This document shows, piece after piece, positions 36,501-48,601 of a stretch of 64,000 nucleotides of DNA. The DNA lies in contig CAJNOL010000035.1 of the NCBI GenBank assembly GCA_905250125.1, positions 58,997-122,996 of the forward strand, in the 5' to 3' direction. Position 1 is the first letter of the stretch; each line of letters opens with the position of its first letter. The stretch is from Rotaria sordida. Lineage: Eukaryota; Rotifera; Eurotatoria; Philodinida; Philodinidae. The notes beneath the pieces are model-generated. The model did not search any database and had not been told where the DNA came from. It worked only from the letters and a program-made list of their open reading frames with translations. The position numbers and the translations under genes are program-made.

Positions 36501-39500
36501 ATCATGATAAACATAATTTTGAACCGGGTGCTATTGATGAATTTCAAGTTACATCTTTTCAACCACTCTCTAATAAACTCATAGGTATCCGTGTTAAACA
36601 TAATGCTGATAAATATCAAGGATGGTAAGTAAGAAAAAAAATAAGATAATTGAATTTATATTTATGCTGTTTCATGATGATGGTTCACTGTTCATACAAT
36701 GATGTTTTCCTTTACTATTTGTTTTATAGGTATGCTGAATGGATCGAAATTACAGATGAAGATAATATGCAAACCTATTGTTATCCTATTCAACGATGGC
36801 TTGATAAAGCTGAAAATGATAAACAAACGGATATATATTTCACGGATGTTTCTGATGTACCATGTAATTCATTACTAGATACAATGCCTCAATCAGGTCA
36901 TCGATCTATACCAACTATTCGAGAAACACCTGTCGGTACTGTGTCATCGTTAACATATCTATCACAGACGTCAGCTCAAACATTAGTTACATCTTACAAA
37001 AATACTTATCATGTGAAAACTAAAACGGGAAAGAAAGGTTTTCTAGGTTTTTCACCAACAGGTAAGAATGAATGGTTATTTCTTATATTGTTAATATGAT
37101 AAATTTCAAATATAGGAACGAATGCAAAAGTTTTTTTACGAATTATTGATAAAAATGGTGATGTATCGGAAAATCTTCAATTACATGGTTCAACTGATCA
37201 TAAAAATAAATTTCAACGAGGTCGAACTGATGAATTTGATATTGGGACAAGCAAACAGTTAAATGGTATTGATCAAATTGAATTATGGACAGATGGAAAA
37301 GGTTTGGGTAGTGGATGGTTTCTTGAATACATCCAAGTAACTGACAATAAGACAGGTGATATTGCTTGCTTTCCTGTCAATCAATATTTAAATCATAAGA
37401 ATGGTGGAATTGAAGACAATCCATTAAGATTGAAAAGAGTAATAGATGAACGATCTTGTCAAGAATTAATCGAAGATAGTAATGATAATGATAATGAATC
37501 CGAAGAACAGATGTTATCTTCTAATGTGAAATTTTCCGCTTTATCAAGTAAATACAAGAATACATTTTCAGTAATAACTAAAACTGGTCATGTTGGTCTC
37601 GGCTCTACTAGAACTCATACGTGAGTTTAATTTGATGATTATAATTAAATTTAAAATAAAATATTATTCTTAGTCCGGTATTTATTCGTTTACATGATAT
37701 TAAAGGCAAAATATCTGAAGCAATTCAATTACAGAATTCTATTAGACATACGAACAAATTCGAAAAAAATCAAACTGGTAAGATATAGGAAAGATATCAA
37801 GTTTTCTTATATAAACATATCTACTTGTATTTTTCTCCTGTGTTTCAACAAAATATCTACCCAGAAAAAAAAATGTTGTTTCGTAAATTAGATTTCATTT
37901 TCAATTAAAATGCATATTATGGTTATACTTTCACCTTAGATCAGTTTGATGTTGGAATTTGTGAATTGCTTGAAGATATTTCACGAGTCGAACTTTGGCA
38001 TGAAAATGATAAGAACAATGAATGGCAACTTGAATATATACAAATAATTGACAATCAAACAAATACATCTTATTGTTTTCCTGTTAATAAAATGCTTGAT
38101 AAAAATTATGGTTCAAAACAAACTCATATCTTACTTGAAACACCATTGATTAATATATCATGTTCCGATCAAAGTCAAGTAGTACAAAGAAATCGAATGA
38201 ATACAGATATGACTAGTTCGAAGAAGAAAAACGATAAATATGTACGAAACTTTACTATTCGAACAAAGACAGGTAAAATTTTTGAATGATAGATATTTTT
38301 TTTTGAGTCTAGTGATCAATTATTCTTCAAAAAAAAAAGGTAATCAAATAGAAGCAGGTTCGACAACACCCATTCATATTCAATTATTCGATGATCAACA
38401 ACAAGGTTCAGAAGATATTCGTTTGAAACATCACAATCATGATAAACATAATTTTGAACCTGATGGTAAGTTATTTGAAGAGAAAAATTTTTCATAATAC
38501 ATGAATTCTTTATCAATTGATCATAGCTATCGATGAGTTTCAAGTAATATCTCATCAACCATTATCAAATCAATTAACTGGTATTCGTATTAAACATAAT
38601 GCTGATAAATATCAAGGATGGTACGATTAATTATTTTTTTTCGAAAGCAATTTTTTTCTTTGATGATATTGTTGTTTTTGTTTGAAGGTTTTGTGAATGG
38701 ATAGAAATCATAGATGATGATAACGGAAAAATCTATTGTTATCCAATACAACGATGGCTTGACAAGTATATTGATTCAATTATTCATTTAAATAGTTCGA
38801 TAGTCCATGTACTTGTTTTTGTAGAGCAGAAAATGATAAGAAAACTGATGTGTATTTTACTAATTTATCAGATGTTCCCTGCAGTTCTTTACCTGATACA
38901 ATGATGGAATCAGGTCATCATTCAGTTCCCGTTATTCAAAAATCACATATATCACAATTATCGTCGGAAATATCTTCTATACCATTTCAAAATACATATC
39001 GTAAGCTATTACCAGCATTTGAAATCTATCGATTTAATTATTATCTTATCAAATAGATGTAGAAACAAAGACGGGAAAGAAAGGTTTTCTTGGTTTATCA
39101 TCTACTGGTGAGTATCGTTATTACATAGAGTATTCATACAAAAAACAAAATACAACATATTTTTTAAAGGTACAAATGCTAATATATATATTCAAATTAT
39201 TGATCGTAATGGAAATAAATCAGAACCAATTCAATTGAAAGCATCTATTGATCATAAAAATAAATTTGAACGTGGTCATATTGATGAATTCGATATTGGT
39301 ATGTAATTTTCTCAATACTTCAAATACAAACTAAAACACATATACATAAATATATTGATAGGCGTCACAAAATTACTCAATGGTATTAACCAGTTAGAAA
39401 TTTGGACAGATGGAAAAGGTTTAGGACATGGATGGTATGCTGATTATGTTATTGTGACAGATAATAGAACAGGCGAAGAAGCATGTTTTCTAATCGGTGA

Positions 39501-42500
39501 ATATTTGAACAAGGAAAATGGTGGTGTAGCTATTAATCATCTTATATTGGATAAGCTGACAGGCAATATTTCATGTCGTGAAAGACATCGAAAACAGGAA
39601 GATGATCTTGATACTATTCGAACACGTCAAATTGAAGCTATTAAATCAATCATAAGTTCTTCAGACGATTCTTCATCTACTATTGTCTACAAAAGAACTT
39701 ATCATATTGATACAAAAACAGGTACATGTGTTGATATTAATACAGAAATTCATTTTCTGGAATGTACACAGCTCATATTTAAAGTATCAACTCTACATTC
39801 ATTGACATTCATCAGTGTAAAAACAAGAAAATTTTTTCATGGTTTTTTTCGGCTTCAACTGTTGTAATTTCTAGATTTCTTAAACATGTATTACTTTTTG
39901 AAGGCAGTAAGATTTGTTTTGTCTTACGAATTTAAGCATGAGAGGGCAATCCACTTGCCATTAGGATTTGATGAAAATTTTTAAAGTTAACATGAAACAG
40001 TGTTCAATTTTTCGTCGAGAATTTTGCATAAATTATTCTCTTAAAATTGATTTTATATTTTAGGTCGTAAAGGATTTTTGGGTCTATCTCCAACTGGTAC
40101 TAATGCAGATGTCTATCTACAAATTCATGATAAATCGGGTCATATATCCGAACCAATTTCTTTACGTTGTTCAACAAAACATTCAAATCCATTTGAAAAG
40201 GGCAAAACAGGTTCACAAAAAAAAAACAAAATAAGAAAAACTATCATAATGAACCGATGTTTCTAATAATTTTAGATTCATTTGATGTTGGTACAAAAGA
40301 ATCACTCGATAGTATTGCTAAACTTGAGTTATATCATGATGGAACTGATCTTAGTCATGGATGGAATGTAGACTATGTCAATATTTTTGATAATACAACG
40401 GGACATAATTATTGTTTTCCAGCTAATAAATGGCTTAGTAATTCTGAACATTTAATATTAGATAATTATGTATCGAATGTATCATGTGAAGAAGTAATTA
40501 AAGAACAAATGGAAGCAAAGATTGATACAAATAATATGAAAACCAAACAGAAACGTAGTTTTACTGTACAAACTAAGACAGGTAAAAAAAAACAAAAAAA
40601 GTTATAATTTGTATTAGTTTATTATTTCCTCTCTTAAGGCTCGCAAGTGGAAGCTGGTTCGACAACACCAATTTATATACGTCTTTTTGATAATCATTCT
40701 CAAAAATCTGAAAAAATTCGTTTAAAACAAAAAGATAAGGATGGTCATCATTTTGAACCAGGTTCAATAGATGAATTTCATATAACATCCGATAAACCAT
40801 TGAATACATTAACCGCCATTGAAATTTCACATAGTGCTGATAAATATCAAGGATGGTAATTTATAAAAATAGATTTAAATAATGGATGATTGGAAAGTTT
40901 TTAGACAAGATGTTTTGTTCAATTTTGACTCACTACAAAGTAGTTCCAACAAGTCAAAAACTATAAGTGACGAGCAAAGTCCAAAAAATTACAGTGAATA
41001 GAAAATTTTTATATTTTCACTATTGCAATTCGAAATTAAAAGTTCGCATCTTCATTTATATATCAGTTTGTAGATCAGAAGCTACCCTACAAAGTGCATT
41101 ATTTGAAATTATTTTTGTTTTCCCTCAAAACTCATTTTTTCAAGAATCAGCAACCATTTTACGCTGAAAGGAGCTCTTGAAAAAATGCTTGTAACCTCAC
41201 TTGGATAAAAGCTATAGCTTAGTTCAATATCACATTTAGTAGAGAACTGTTCACTCTACAAAATGACTAACTCCCACAATTTTTAGCATGTTCGAAGAGG
41301 TATATAAACATATTGACTCGTCGTTAAACACAATTTTTCAGGTCTTTCGAAAAGTTCTTCACTGCTCTTGAACAAAAATAGATGCAATATGTCTAAGCCC
41401 ATACTCAAATTCTGGTCACAACCTATAGTTTTTGGCTCGTCTGAAATGCTTTCAAATAGGTCAAAATGAATGAACATATTCACCAGAAATGTCGACCCAT
41501 AAGTTCCGCTCAAACTAATTCTTTTTTTAGGATTTACCAAGAGTTATTCCACTAATCGTAAAAAAAACCTGAGACAAAATTTCTAAGCGCACAAAATTCT
41601 AGTCATAACTCATAGCTTTTAACTTGTCAGAAATACTTCCTAGTGAGTCAAAACTGAACAAATATCTTGTCTAAAAATTTTCCGCTCATTCGACCTATAA
41701 ACATATTTGGTCTAATTTTTTCAGGTATGGTGAATGGATATCAGTAACTGATAATGATGAAAATGAAACATACTGTTTTCCCTTACAACGTTGGTTAGAT
41801 AAAGGAGAATTAGATGGAAAAACTGATATTTATTTAAAACATATTCGTACAATGATTCCTTGTGAACAATTATCTGATACAATGAAACGACAAAGTTTAT
41901 TACTAAGTAGATCTATTCAAAGTTCAACAATAAAAAATATTGTAGAAGGATATAAATCATTATATCATGTACAAACAAAAACAGCAAAAAAAGGTCTTTT
42001 GGGATTATCACCAACAGGAACTGATGCAAATGTATTTATTCGAATTCATGATAAAGATGGCAAAATATCTGAACCACTTGAACTTAAAAATTCTATTGAT
42101 CATAAAAACAAATTTGCTCGTGGAAAGATAGGTAAAATTCATAACCTAAATTCAAATTGTTAGATTTTTCATCGATATTATAGATGATTTCGATGTTGGA
42201 TCAATCCATGAATTAAATAATATCGATAAACTTGAATTATGGACTGATAGCAAAGGCATTGGCAATGGGTAAATATTTTCTTATTTTTCATTCTATAAAT
42301 TTTTTTCATAGATGGTATCCAGAATACATTCAAATAACAGATCAAAGGACAAATGAAGTTAGTTGCTTTGTTATTGAACAGTACCTGTAAACATGCCAAT
42401 CGTTGTTGTTTTCTCAATGTTTATCTTTTTTTCTTTTTGCTGTAGAAATGAAAAATATGGTGGATTAAAGAATGATCATTTAATATTAGATAAACAAAAA

Positions 42501-45031
42501 GATAATCGACTATGTCATGAATTAAAGAAAGATGATACAATCAATTTATATGATAAAAATTATGATCAAGCCAAACAAAATTTTCTTTCCAGCGTAGAAT
42601 CTCAAGGAAGATTTCAAGTTGAAATTAAAACAGGTAAACAGTTTTCTATGTTTTCTTTTATAATTCTATTTGTAATATCATAAGGTCATACTGGTTTTTT
42701 GGGATTGGGTAGTGCTGGAACTGATGCATCTGTATTTATTCGAATTTATGATAGTAATGATCGTAAATCTGAAGCATTTCAATTGAAACATTCGACCAAA
42801 CATAAAAATAAATTCGAACGAAATCAAACAGGTCTTCAAGAAAAAAAGAATATTGCATCTATTCTGATTATATTTTGTCTTGAATTTTTCTAGATCATTT
42901 TATTGTTCATACTGACGAACCATTTGATAGCATTGCTAAACTTGATTTATGGCATGAAGGTAATAAAAATGATGGATGGCAAGTTGATTATGTTAATATT
43001 ATTGACAACAAAACAAATACATCTTATTGTTTTCCGGTAAATACAATGCTTGATCAAAATTCTGGTTTCAAACAAACAAGTATTCATCTTGAAAATCCAT
43101 TAATTAATATATTTTGTAAAGAAGAAACTGAAGCAATTAAAAAAAGTCATAGTTATACATCAATATCAAAAAAACTTAAATCAGATAAATTATCTCGAAA
43201 TTATACTGTTCGAACAAAAACAGGTATTATTCAAATATAATCTATTATAATTTTATTAAAAAAGAAATTATTTAATATTTTATCATTATATAGGTAATCA
43301 TGCATCAGCTGGTTCGACAACACCTATACATCTTCAATTAATTGATATATATGATAAAAAATCGAAAGATATTCAATTAAAGAAAAAAGATATGGAAGGT
43401 CATCATTTTGCACCTGGTAATATTGATGAATTTAAATTCACATTACCTGAATCATTATCAACATTAAAAGCTGTTAAACTTTCACTTGATGCTGATAAAT
43501 ATCAAGGTTGGTATGGTGAATGGATTTCAATTACCGATGATGATAATCAAGTGAATTATTATTATTATTATTATTATTATAATTTTCTTATTCTTCACTG
43601 TTGATTATTTCTTCTATTAGGAAACCTATTGTTTTCCGATTCAACGTTGGTTAGATAAAGGTGAACATGATCATAAAACTCATGTTACTCTATATCAACA
43701 ATCTACTATTCCGTGTAATCAATTATCGGATTCAATACTTATTCGATCTTCATTAATGAATAATGAAGATAATGAACCATCAAGCAATAGTGAAGGAAAT
43801 ATTAAAGCATCTATCATAAGTTCTTTATCATTAGATCATCGATATGAATATCTTAGTCCTCATGATTTTCAAGTACATACGAAAACAGCTGATAAATCAT
43901 TACAAGGCAAACTTGGACGTGATGCTAATGTTTATTTAAATATCTATGATAAAAATAATAAACAAATCAGTAGTTCCATACGACTTCAAAATTCTAAAAA
44001 TCATAAAATCCCATTTCAAAGACATCACACTGATAAATTTCATATAACAATACCAAATATAAAAATTAATAATATTGATCGAATCGATTTATATCATGAT
44101 GGACAAAATGATGGGTAATTAAAAAAAAAATTTAAGATTTTGTTCTATGAAACACGATCTAAAAGGAGTGTTGAAGTATATCGACGAGAATGACATCCAT
44201 CCTTGCACGGATACTGTAGAAATGGTTCATCAGTGACGTGACAGACATTGTTGATATACGATCAAAGATCGTCTATCAATAAGATCTCGTTATAATCTAC
44301 GAATTACTTTCTTATTACATCTGTGGAAGATTCAGTAAAAGGATGGTGAAGAAATATATCTCAAAATAGATAGAATAAAATGAACTCTCTGTGATTAGCA
44401 GCAGCAGTTACATTGTGTTGCACATTTTAATCTCTCAGAAGTTGTGCTAACAATTTTTCTTTATAGATGGCTTTGTGATTTTGTTGAAATCAAAAATCCT
44501 CAAACAAATGAAACAAAATGTTTTTCTGTTCATCAATGGTTAGATAAAGTATCTGATGATAGAATTCAATTTTCAATGACTAATTATCAAAATATTTCAT
44601 GTGATGATAAACAACATGCTACAAATCATCATTATTATATTGTACGAATTAAAACAAATACAACAAATTTAACATCAAATGATTCAGTGAATATATTCAT
44701 TAAACTCTTTGGTAAATCTCATCAAACAGAACAAATTCAATTAGATCAAACAATTGATAATAAACAAGCATTTCGACGAAATAATTCTATAGATATATTT
44801 GAAATACGAACATCGACTAAATTAAATTCACTTCAAAAAATCGAATTTTTTTATGAATTTTCATCAAATAATAGAAAATTTTCTATAGAATGGATTGAAA
44901 TAACTAATTTATTGAATGGTATTATTTCTTGTTTTCCAGTTAATCGTATATTAACACAATTAGATATTAATAGAGGAATGCAACAAATATTAACTTTGAA
45001 TGAATCAAATAATAAACCTTGTTCTTATTAA
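30550..45031 (+). CDS. Giant PLAT-domain protein, 19 tandem PLAT/LH2 domains (LOXHD1-like architecture)
   Basis: Thirty-five exons sum to 9387 bp (3128 aa): 30550-31066, 32323-32811, 32862-33143, 33209-33491, 33549-33950, 34008-34566, 34620-34812, 34875-35003, 35064-35387, 35777-35923, 35985-36320, 36405-36624, 36730-37061, 37116-37620, 37674-37777, 37940-38272, 38340-38465, 38527-38620, 38688-38765, 38825-39000, 39057-39107, 39170-39298, 39362-39721, 40064-40210, 40276-40581, 40639-40855, 41725-42131, 42184-42268, 42312-42386, 42446-42633, 42685-42831, 42894-43223, 43294-43550, 43621-44114, 44467-45031. Each domain (about 115 aa plus linker) has the PLAT pattern: (V/I)xTKTG start, NVFIRIHD, a KHKNKFERG(x)TDEFD-type strand, LELWHD, GWxxDYV, then CFPVNxWL and a later Cys. 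PLAT domains bind lipids, proteins or Ca2+; human LOXHD1 is a 15-PLAT hair-cell protein. No signal peptide or membrane segment was seen. From domain 6 on, three PLAT subtypes recur as A-B-C trimers. Most joins are phase 1 at the TKTG boundary. If the first intron is retained, translation ends at 31173 after one PLAT and a Lys-rich tail. Confidence 0.87.
31067..32322 (+). repeat. Long first intron of the PLAT gene with purine-rich repeats at both ends
   Basis: The 5' part (31074-31230) is made of degenerate 15-nt GAAAAATATCGAAAA units. The 3' part (32150-32320) carries the same kind of units in the opposite orientation (TTTTCGATATTTTTC). They could pair as a hairpin around about 900 bp of A+T-rich DNA. 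Whether this is a mobile element or an expanded simple repeat cannot be told by eye. Confidence 0.45.
40885..41700. repeat. Foldback in intron 26 of the PLAT gene, with internal direct repeat
   Basis: The left end (TTTTTAGACAAGAT, then TTTTGACTCACTA and ACAAGT(C/T)AAAA at 40895-40965) pairs with the reverse complement of 41610-41690. Additionally, the right half contains two direct copies about 200 bp apart (41375-41520 and 41580-41700), sharing AAATTCT(G/A)GTCA, GTC(T/A)GAAAT and TCCGCTC. It occupies most of an 869-bp intron. Confidence 0.65.
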
Positions 45032-45078
45032 ATCATTTCAGTTTTCTTTCATTTTGTTTTTTTTTTTTGTTAAAATCA

Positions 45079-45106
45079 TTTATTTTTATTTAAATAAGCG
45101 AATAAA
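45079..45106. terminator. Crossed polyadenylation signals of the PLAT and ARMH1 genes
   Basis: The PLAT stop (45031) and ARMH1 stop (45123) are 91 bp apart. An AATAAA for the plus strand is at 45101-45106, and an AATAAA for the minus strand is at 45079-45084 (TTTATT on plus). The ARMH1 signal therefore lies on the PLAT side of the PLAT signal. If both are used, the two transcripts overlap at their 3' ends. Confidence 0.5.
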
Positions 45107-45122
45107 TTAATTTTATTTTACT

Positions 45123-48100
45123 TCAGTCTGAATTATCAGCATCAAATGTCATATGAATAAGATTTGATCGACAAACATCAGCTTGAATAGGAGTCATTCG
45201 AGCATAAAATCCATCAGGATTTTGATGAAATGCATCAAATAATTGTTCGCCAAGTGCATCTAAAACTTTTTCATAAACAATTGGATATCGTTCAACAAAA
45301 GTATGAAGAGTTAATGATGCTTGACGTTGACTTTCTGGATAAGCTTCATTACCCATCACACATAATAATAAATGAACAACATTTAAACGTAAAAATCGAT
45401 AATGTTGATCGACAAGTAAACGAATACATTTACATGCAGCTGCTTGTTGAATATAAACTGGCATTGGACCACCTTTAAGTGAATCAATTAAATCATTAGT
45501 TTCATCATCATCATTATCAGTTCTATCTTGATTTGGTGGATCTTTTAAACAAGCAACTAATTGTTCAGCTAATGCTGATACAATATTATCATCATTCCAT
45601 TTATTTGACATAAGAATTTGTATAAGTTCAATAGCTTGATATTGAACTTCAGCATGAAAAGATTGAAGAAGATTAATAACTGGTTCAAGTAAACTTCTAT
45701 GAACTTGTTCTAATTGAGGTTGAAGTTTACATAAAAGAGAAGCAGATAATTCTTGAGCTTTAGGCGATGTTGATAGTAAAATAGCAACGAGACCTTTATA
45801 GACTTGTTGTGTATATGTTGGATTTCCATGTGCTAATGAATCAAGTAATGATTGTGCTGATTTCTGTGTATTTTCATTTGTTGTTGTCTTAGCCATACAT
45901 TCAGCTATAGCTCGAATACCATATGATTGACAAATTAATTCTTTATATATACGACCATTATCAGCTATTAATTTTAATAATTGCAACTATATAAATTTCA
46001 AAATAAGACTTTCGAAAAAAAAACAAATTACAGAATGGTTTATAAATACCTTTAAGATAAAAACTTTGAATATCTCAATTCTGTTCCACTCTATGGAGGC
46101 TAATTTTTTTTTTCTTGTATACAGGAGAAATCAGAGATTTTCTCTTAAGTACAGGGGTTCCCAAAATTATAAGACCCCCCTACAAGTTTGAGAATAATAA
46201 AGTTTTCAGCAACTAAAGAAGCTTTGATAAGGGATCTAACGCCATATATATAGATACCGCTAAAGCATCTATCATGTGCTACATTGATCTCTATTTGGTT
46301 AAATATTAATAATATTTAGATTCAAGAAATTTTGAATTTCACTCGTTGCATAATTATAAGACCCCCCTCTCTGGAGTATAAAAGTATTGCCTGAATGTTC
46401 ATTTTTTTAAGTCAAAAACAATCTTGTCAGTATCTGTTCGAAAGAGGAGATAATTAGTTATCTACTGAAAAAAATATGGACTTATATAAGCTATACTTTA
46501 ACTTTTCTATGGTCGAAGAAATGAAAGGGTGGAAAACCTATATCCCACAATAACCCTATTTTAGCTCAAAAAAAAAGGTTTCCAATTGTTTAATGTAATA
46601 AAACTAGATTTAAACTATACCATTAGATAGAGCATTAAAAGTTGTATAGTCCACATATTTATTGACAACAAACTTTGAAGACATTAATAATTGTGAAAAG
46701 GGAAATAAAGATAGTCAAGATAAGGTATTTTGTAAGGAGCTTATGAAAAAAAAATTTATTTTCATATAAAAACCAGACGTATTTTTTTTTCAAGGGTACC
46801 ATAAGAAAGAGCGTCAAATTCTACACCAACCAGATTACTTCTTTTTACGAAAGCTTATCTCTAAACGTCCGGGAACTTAGTCTCAAAAAGGAGACAAATC
46901 AGTCTCATGGTGTGATTTTCTACGAAAACTATCGAAATAGCTTTTCTTCTCATGAGAAAGATCAGAAAGAAAGTTCATTTAAGAGACAGTAATAGCAACA
47001 GCGCAAAATTTTAACAAGATAAGGTTTTTTTTCTCAGACATTTTACTTCAAAAACTGTTGAAACATGTTCTTTCGTGATATCACTAGCATATGTTATTTT
47101 TTGGCATAATGAGACTGATTTGTCTTCTTTTTGAGACTAAGTTCCCGGACGTTTAGAGATAAGCTTTCGTAAAAAGAAGTAATCTGGTTGGTGTAGAATT
47201 TGACGCTCTTTCTTATGGTACCCTTGAAAAAAAAATACGTCTGGTTTTTATATGAAAATAAATTTTTTTTTCATAAGCTCCTTACAAAATACCTTATCTT
47301 GACTATCTTTATTTCCCTTTTCACAATTATTAATGTCTTCAAAGTTTGTTGTCAATAAATATGTGGACTATACAACTTTTAATGCTCTATCTAATGGTAT
47401 AGTTTAAATCTAGTTTTATTACATTAAACAATTGGAAACCTTTTTTTTGAGCTAAAATAGGGTTATTGTGGGATATAGGTTTTCCACCCTTTCATTTCTT
47501 CGACCATAGAAAAGTTAAAGTATAGCTTATATAAGTCCATATTTTTTTCAGTAGATAACTAATTATCTCCTCTTTCGAACAGATACTGACAAGATTGTTT
47601 TTGACTTAAAAAAATGAACATTCAGGCAATACTTTTATACTCCAGAGAGGGGGGTCTTATAATTATGCAACGAGTGAAATTCAAAATTTCTTGAATCTAA
47701 ATATTATTAATATTTAACCAAATAGAGATCAATGTAGCACATGATAGATGCTTTAGCGGTATCTATATATATGGCGTTAGATCCCTTATCAAAGCTTCTT
47801 TAGTTGCTGAAAACTTTATTATTCTCAAACTTGTAGGGGGGTCTTATAATTTTGGGAACCCCTGTACAATGAATTGAAAGCGAGAATTTTTTTGTTTATC
47901 CTTGCTGGTTTTCGTTTTTTTTTATAGAGATCTCGAAATTTTAGAATCATATTAGGGCGTGTAAGGTCATAAAGTTTTTATGAAAAAAAAAACTCTAAAG
48001 TCTTTTCTATCACGAAAAAAAAAACTAGCCCCATAGAGTAGAATAGAACGGAGATATTCAAATTTTTTTATTGTAAAACTATTTATGTATCATTCTGTAT

Positions 48101-48601
48101 TTTATCAACACTTACTGCTTGCTGTTTATCTTCATCTTGTATTTGATTTACGTTGAGTATTTCAAGCAGTGTAAATAAACCACCAACATCGAGAAATTCA
48201 CCAAGAAATTTATTTCCAGTTGATGATTGTAAAAAAACACGAAGTGCTCGTAATTGTTCATTAAGACATGTTCCGAATAGATAACTTATGCGTAGCCATG
48301 AAGCTAAATTTTCCAAGTAGGAACACCATTATAGATGATTACTATTAAATAATCACTTACTAATGCGAGTAAAAAATAGACTAGCAGATTGTGCAAATTC
48401 ACTTTCGAGTTCAGGCTCAGTAATTGTTGAATGTAATTCAATAAAATCAAGTAAAATTTGACGACGAACTTTAGTTGAACCTATATTAAATGTTGAATTA
48501 TATTAGAAAACCATATCATTGGAATATCTTTTACCTTGATCCCAACGAGAAAGTAATCGGCGAATTTGTGTAAGACTGGCTTCTTGTCGTGCGTTTGGCA
48601 T
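45123..48601 (-). CDS. ARMH1: Armadillo-like helical domain-containing protein 1 (ARMH1) orthologue
   Basis: Four exons, 48601-48535, 48480-48361, 48303-48116 and 45986-45123, join in frame to 412 aa (human about 440). The identification rests on blocks matching vertebrate ARMH1: TSWLRISYLFGTCL, EFLDVGGLFTLLEIL, IADNGRIYKELICQSYG, LLDSLAHGNPTY and QVYKGLVAIL, then QASLTLHTFVERYP. It is an all-helical ARM-type protein whose function is poorly known; it is mainly found in ciliated species. An acidic insert (about residues 285-300, DNDDDETNDLIDS) is specific to this copy. The start ATG at 48601 directly begins the homologous region. Intron 3 is 2129 bp, nearly all of it nested foldback DNA, while introns 1 and 2 are 54 and 57 bp. 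Confidence 0.9.
46062..48066. repeat. Older foldback split by a Tc1/mariner-like element
   Basis: The outer ends pair: TTTGAATATCTC, CTCTATGG(A/G)G and a T10 tract at 46062-46120 match the reverse complement of 47995-48066. The inner element at 46152-47864 lies between them, so it inserted into or beside this hairpin. The right flank retains about 130 bp more of the host element than the left. Confidence 0.6.
46152..47864. mobile_element. Non-autonomous Tc1/mariner-like element with 757-bp inverted arms (IR/DR type)
   Basis: Terminal CAGGGGTTCCCAAAATTATA on both ends, flanked by TA at 46150-46151 and 47865-47866. The arms 46152-46908 and 47109-47864 are almost identical, with a 200-bp spacer. 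The end motif ATTATAAGACCCCCCT recurs once inside each arm, about 200 bp from the tip. Such paired direct repeats within long inverted repeats are the IR/DR layout known from Sleeping Beauty-type Tc1 elements. There is no transposase frame, so it must depend on a related enzyme elsewhere. The near-perfect arms indicate a recent insertion. Confidence 0.82.

Noticed and set aside
45230-45478. Plus-strand 82-codon frame
   Set aside because: Antisense to the ARMH1 last exon, which aligns to a known family.
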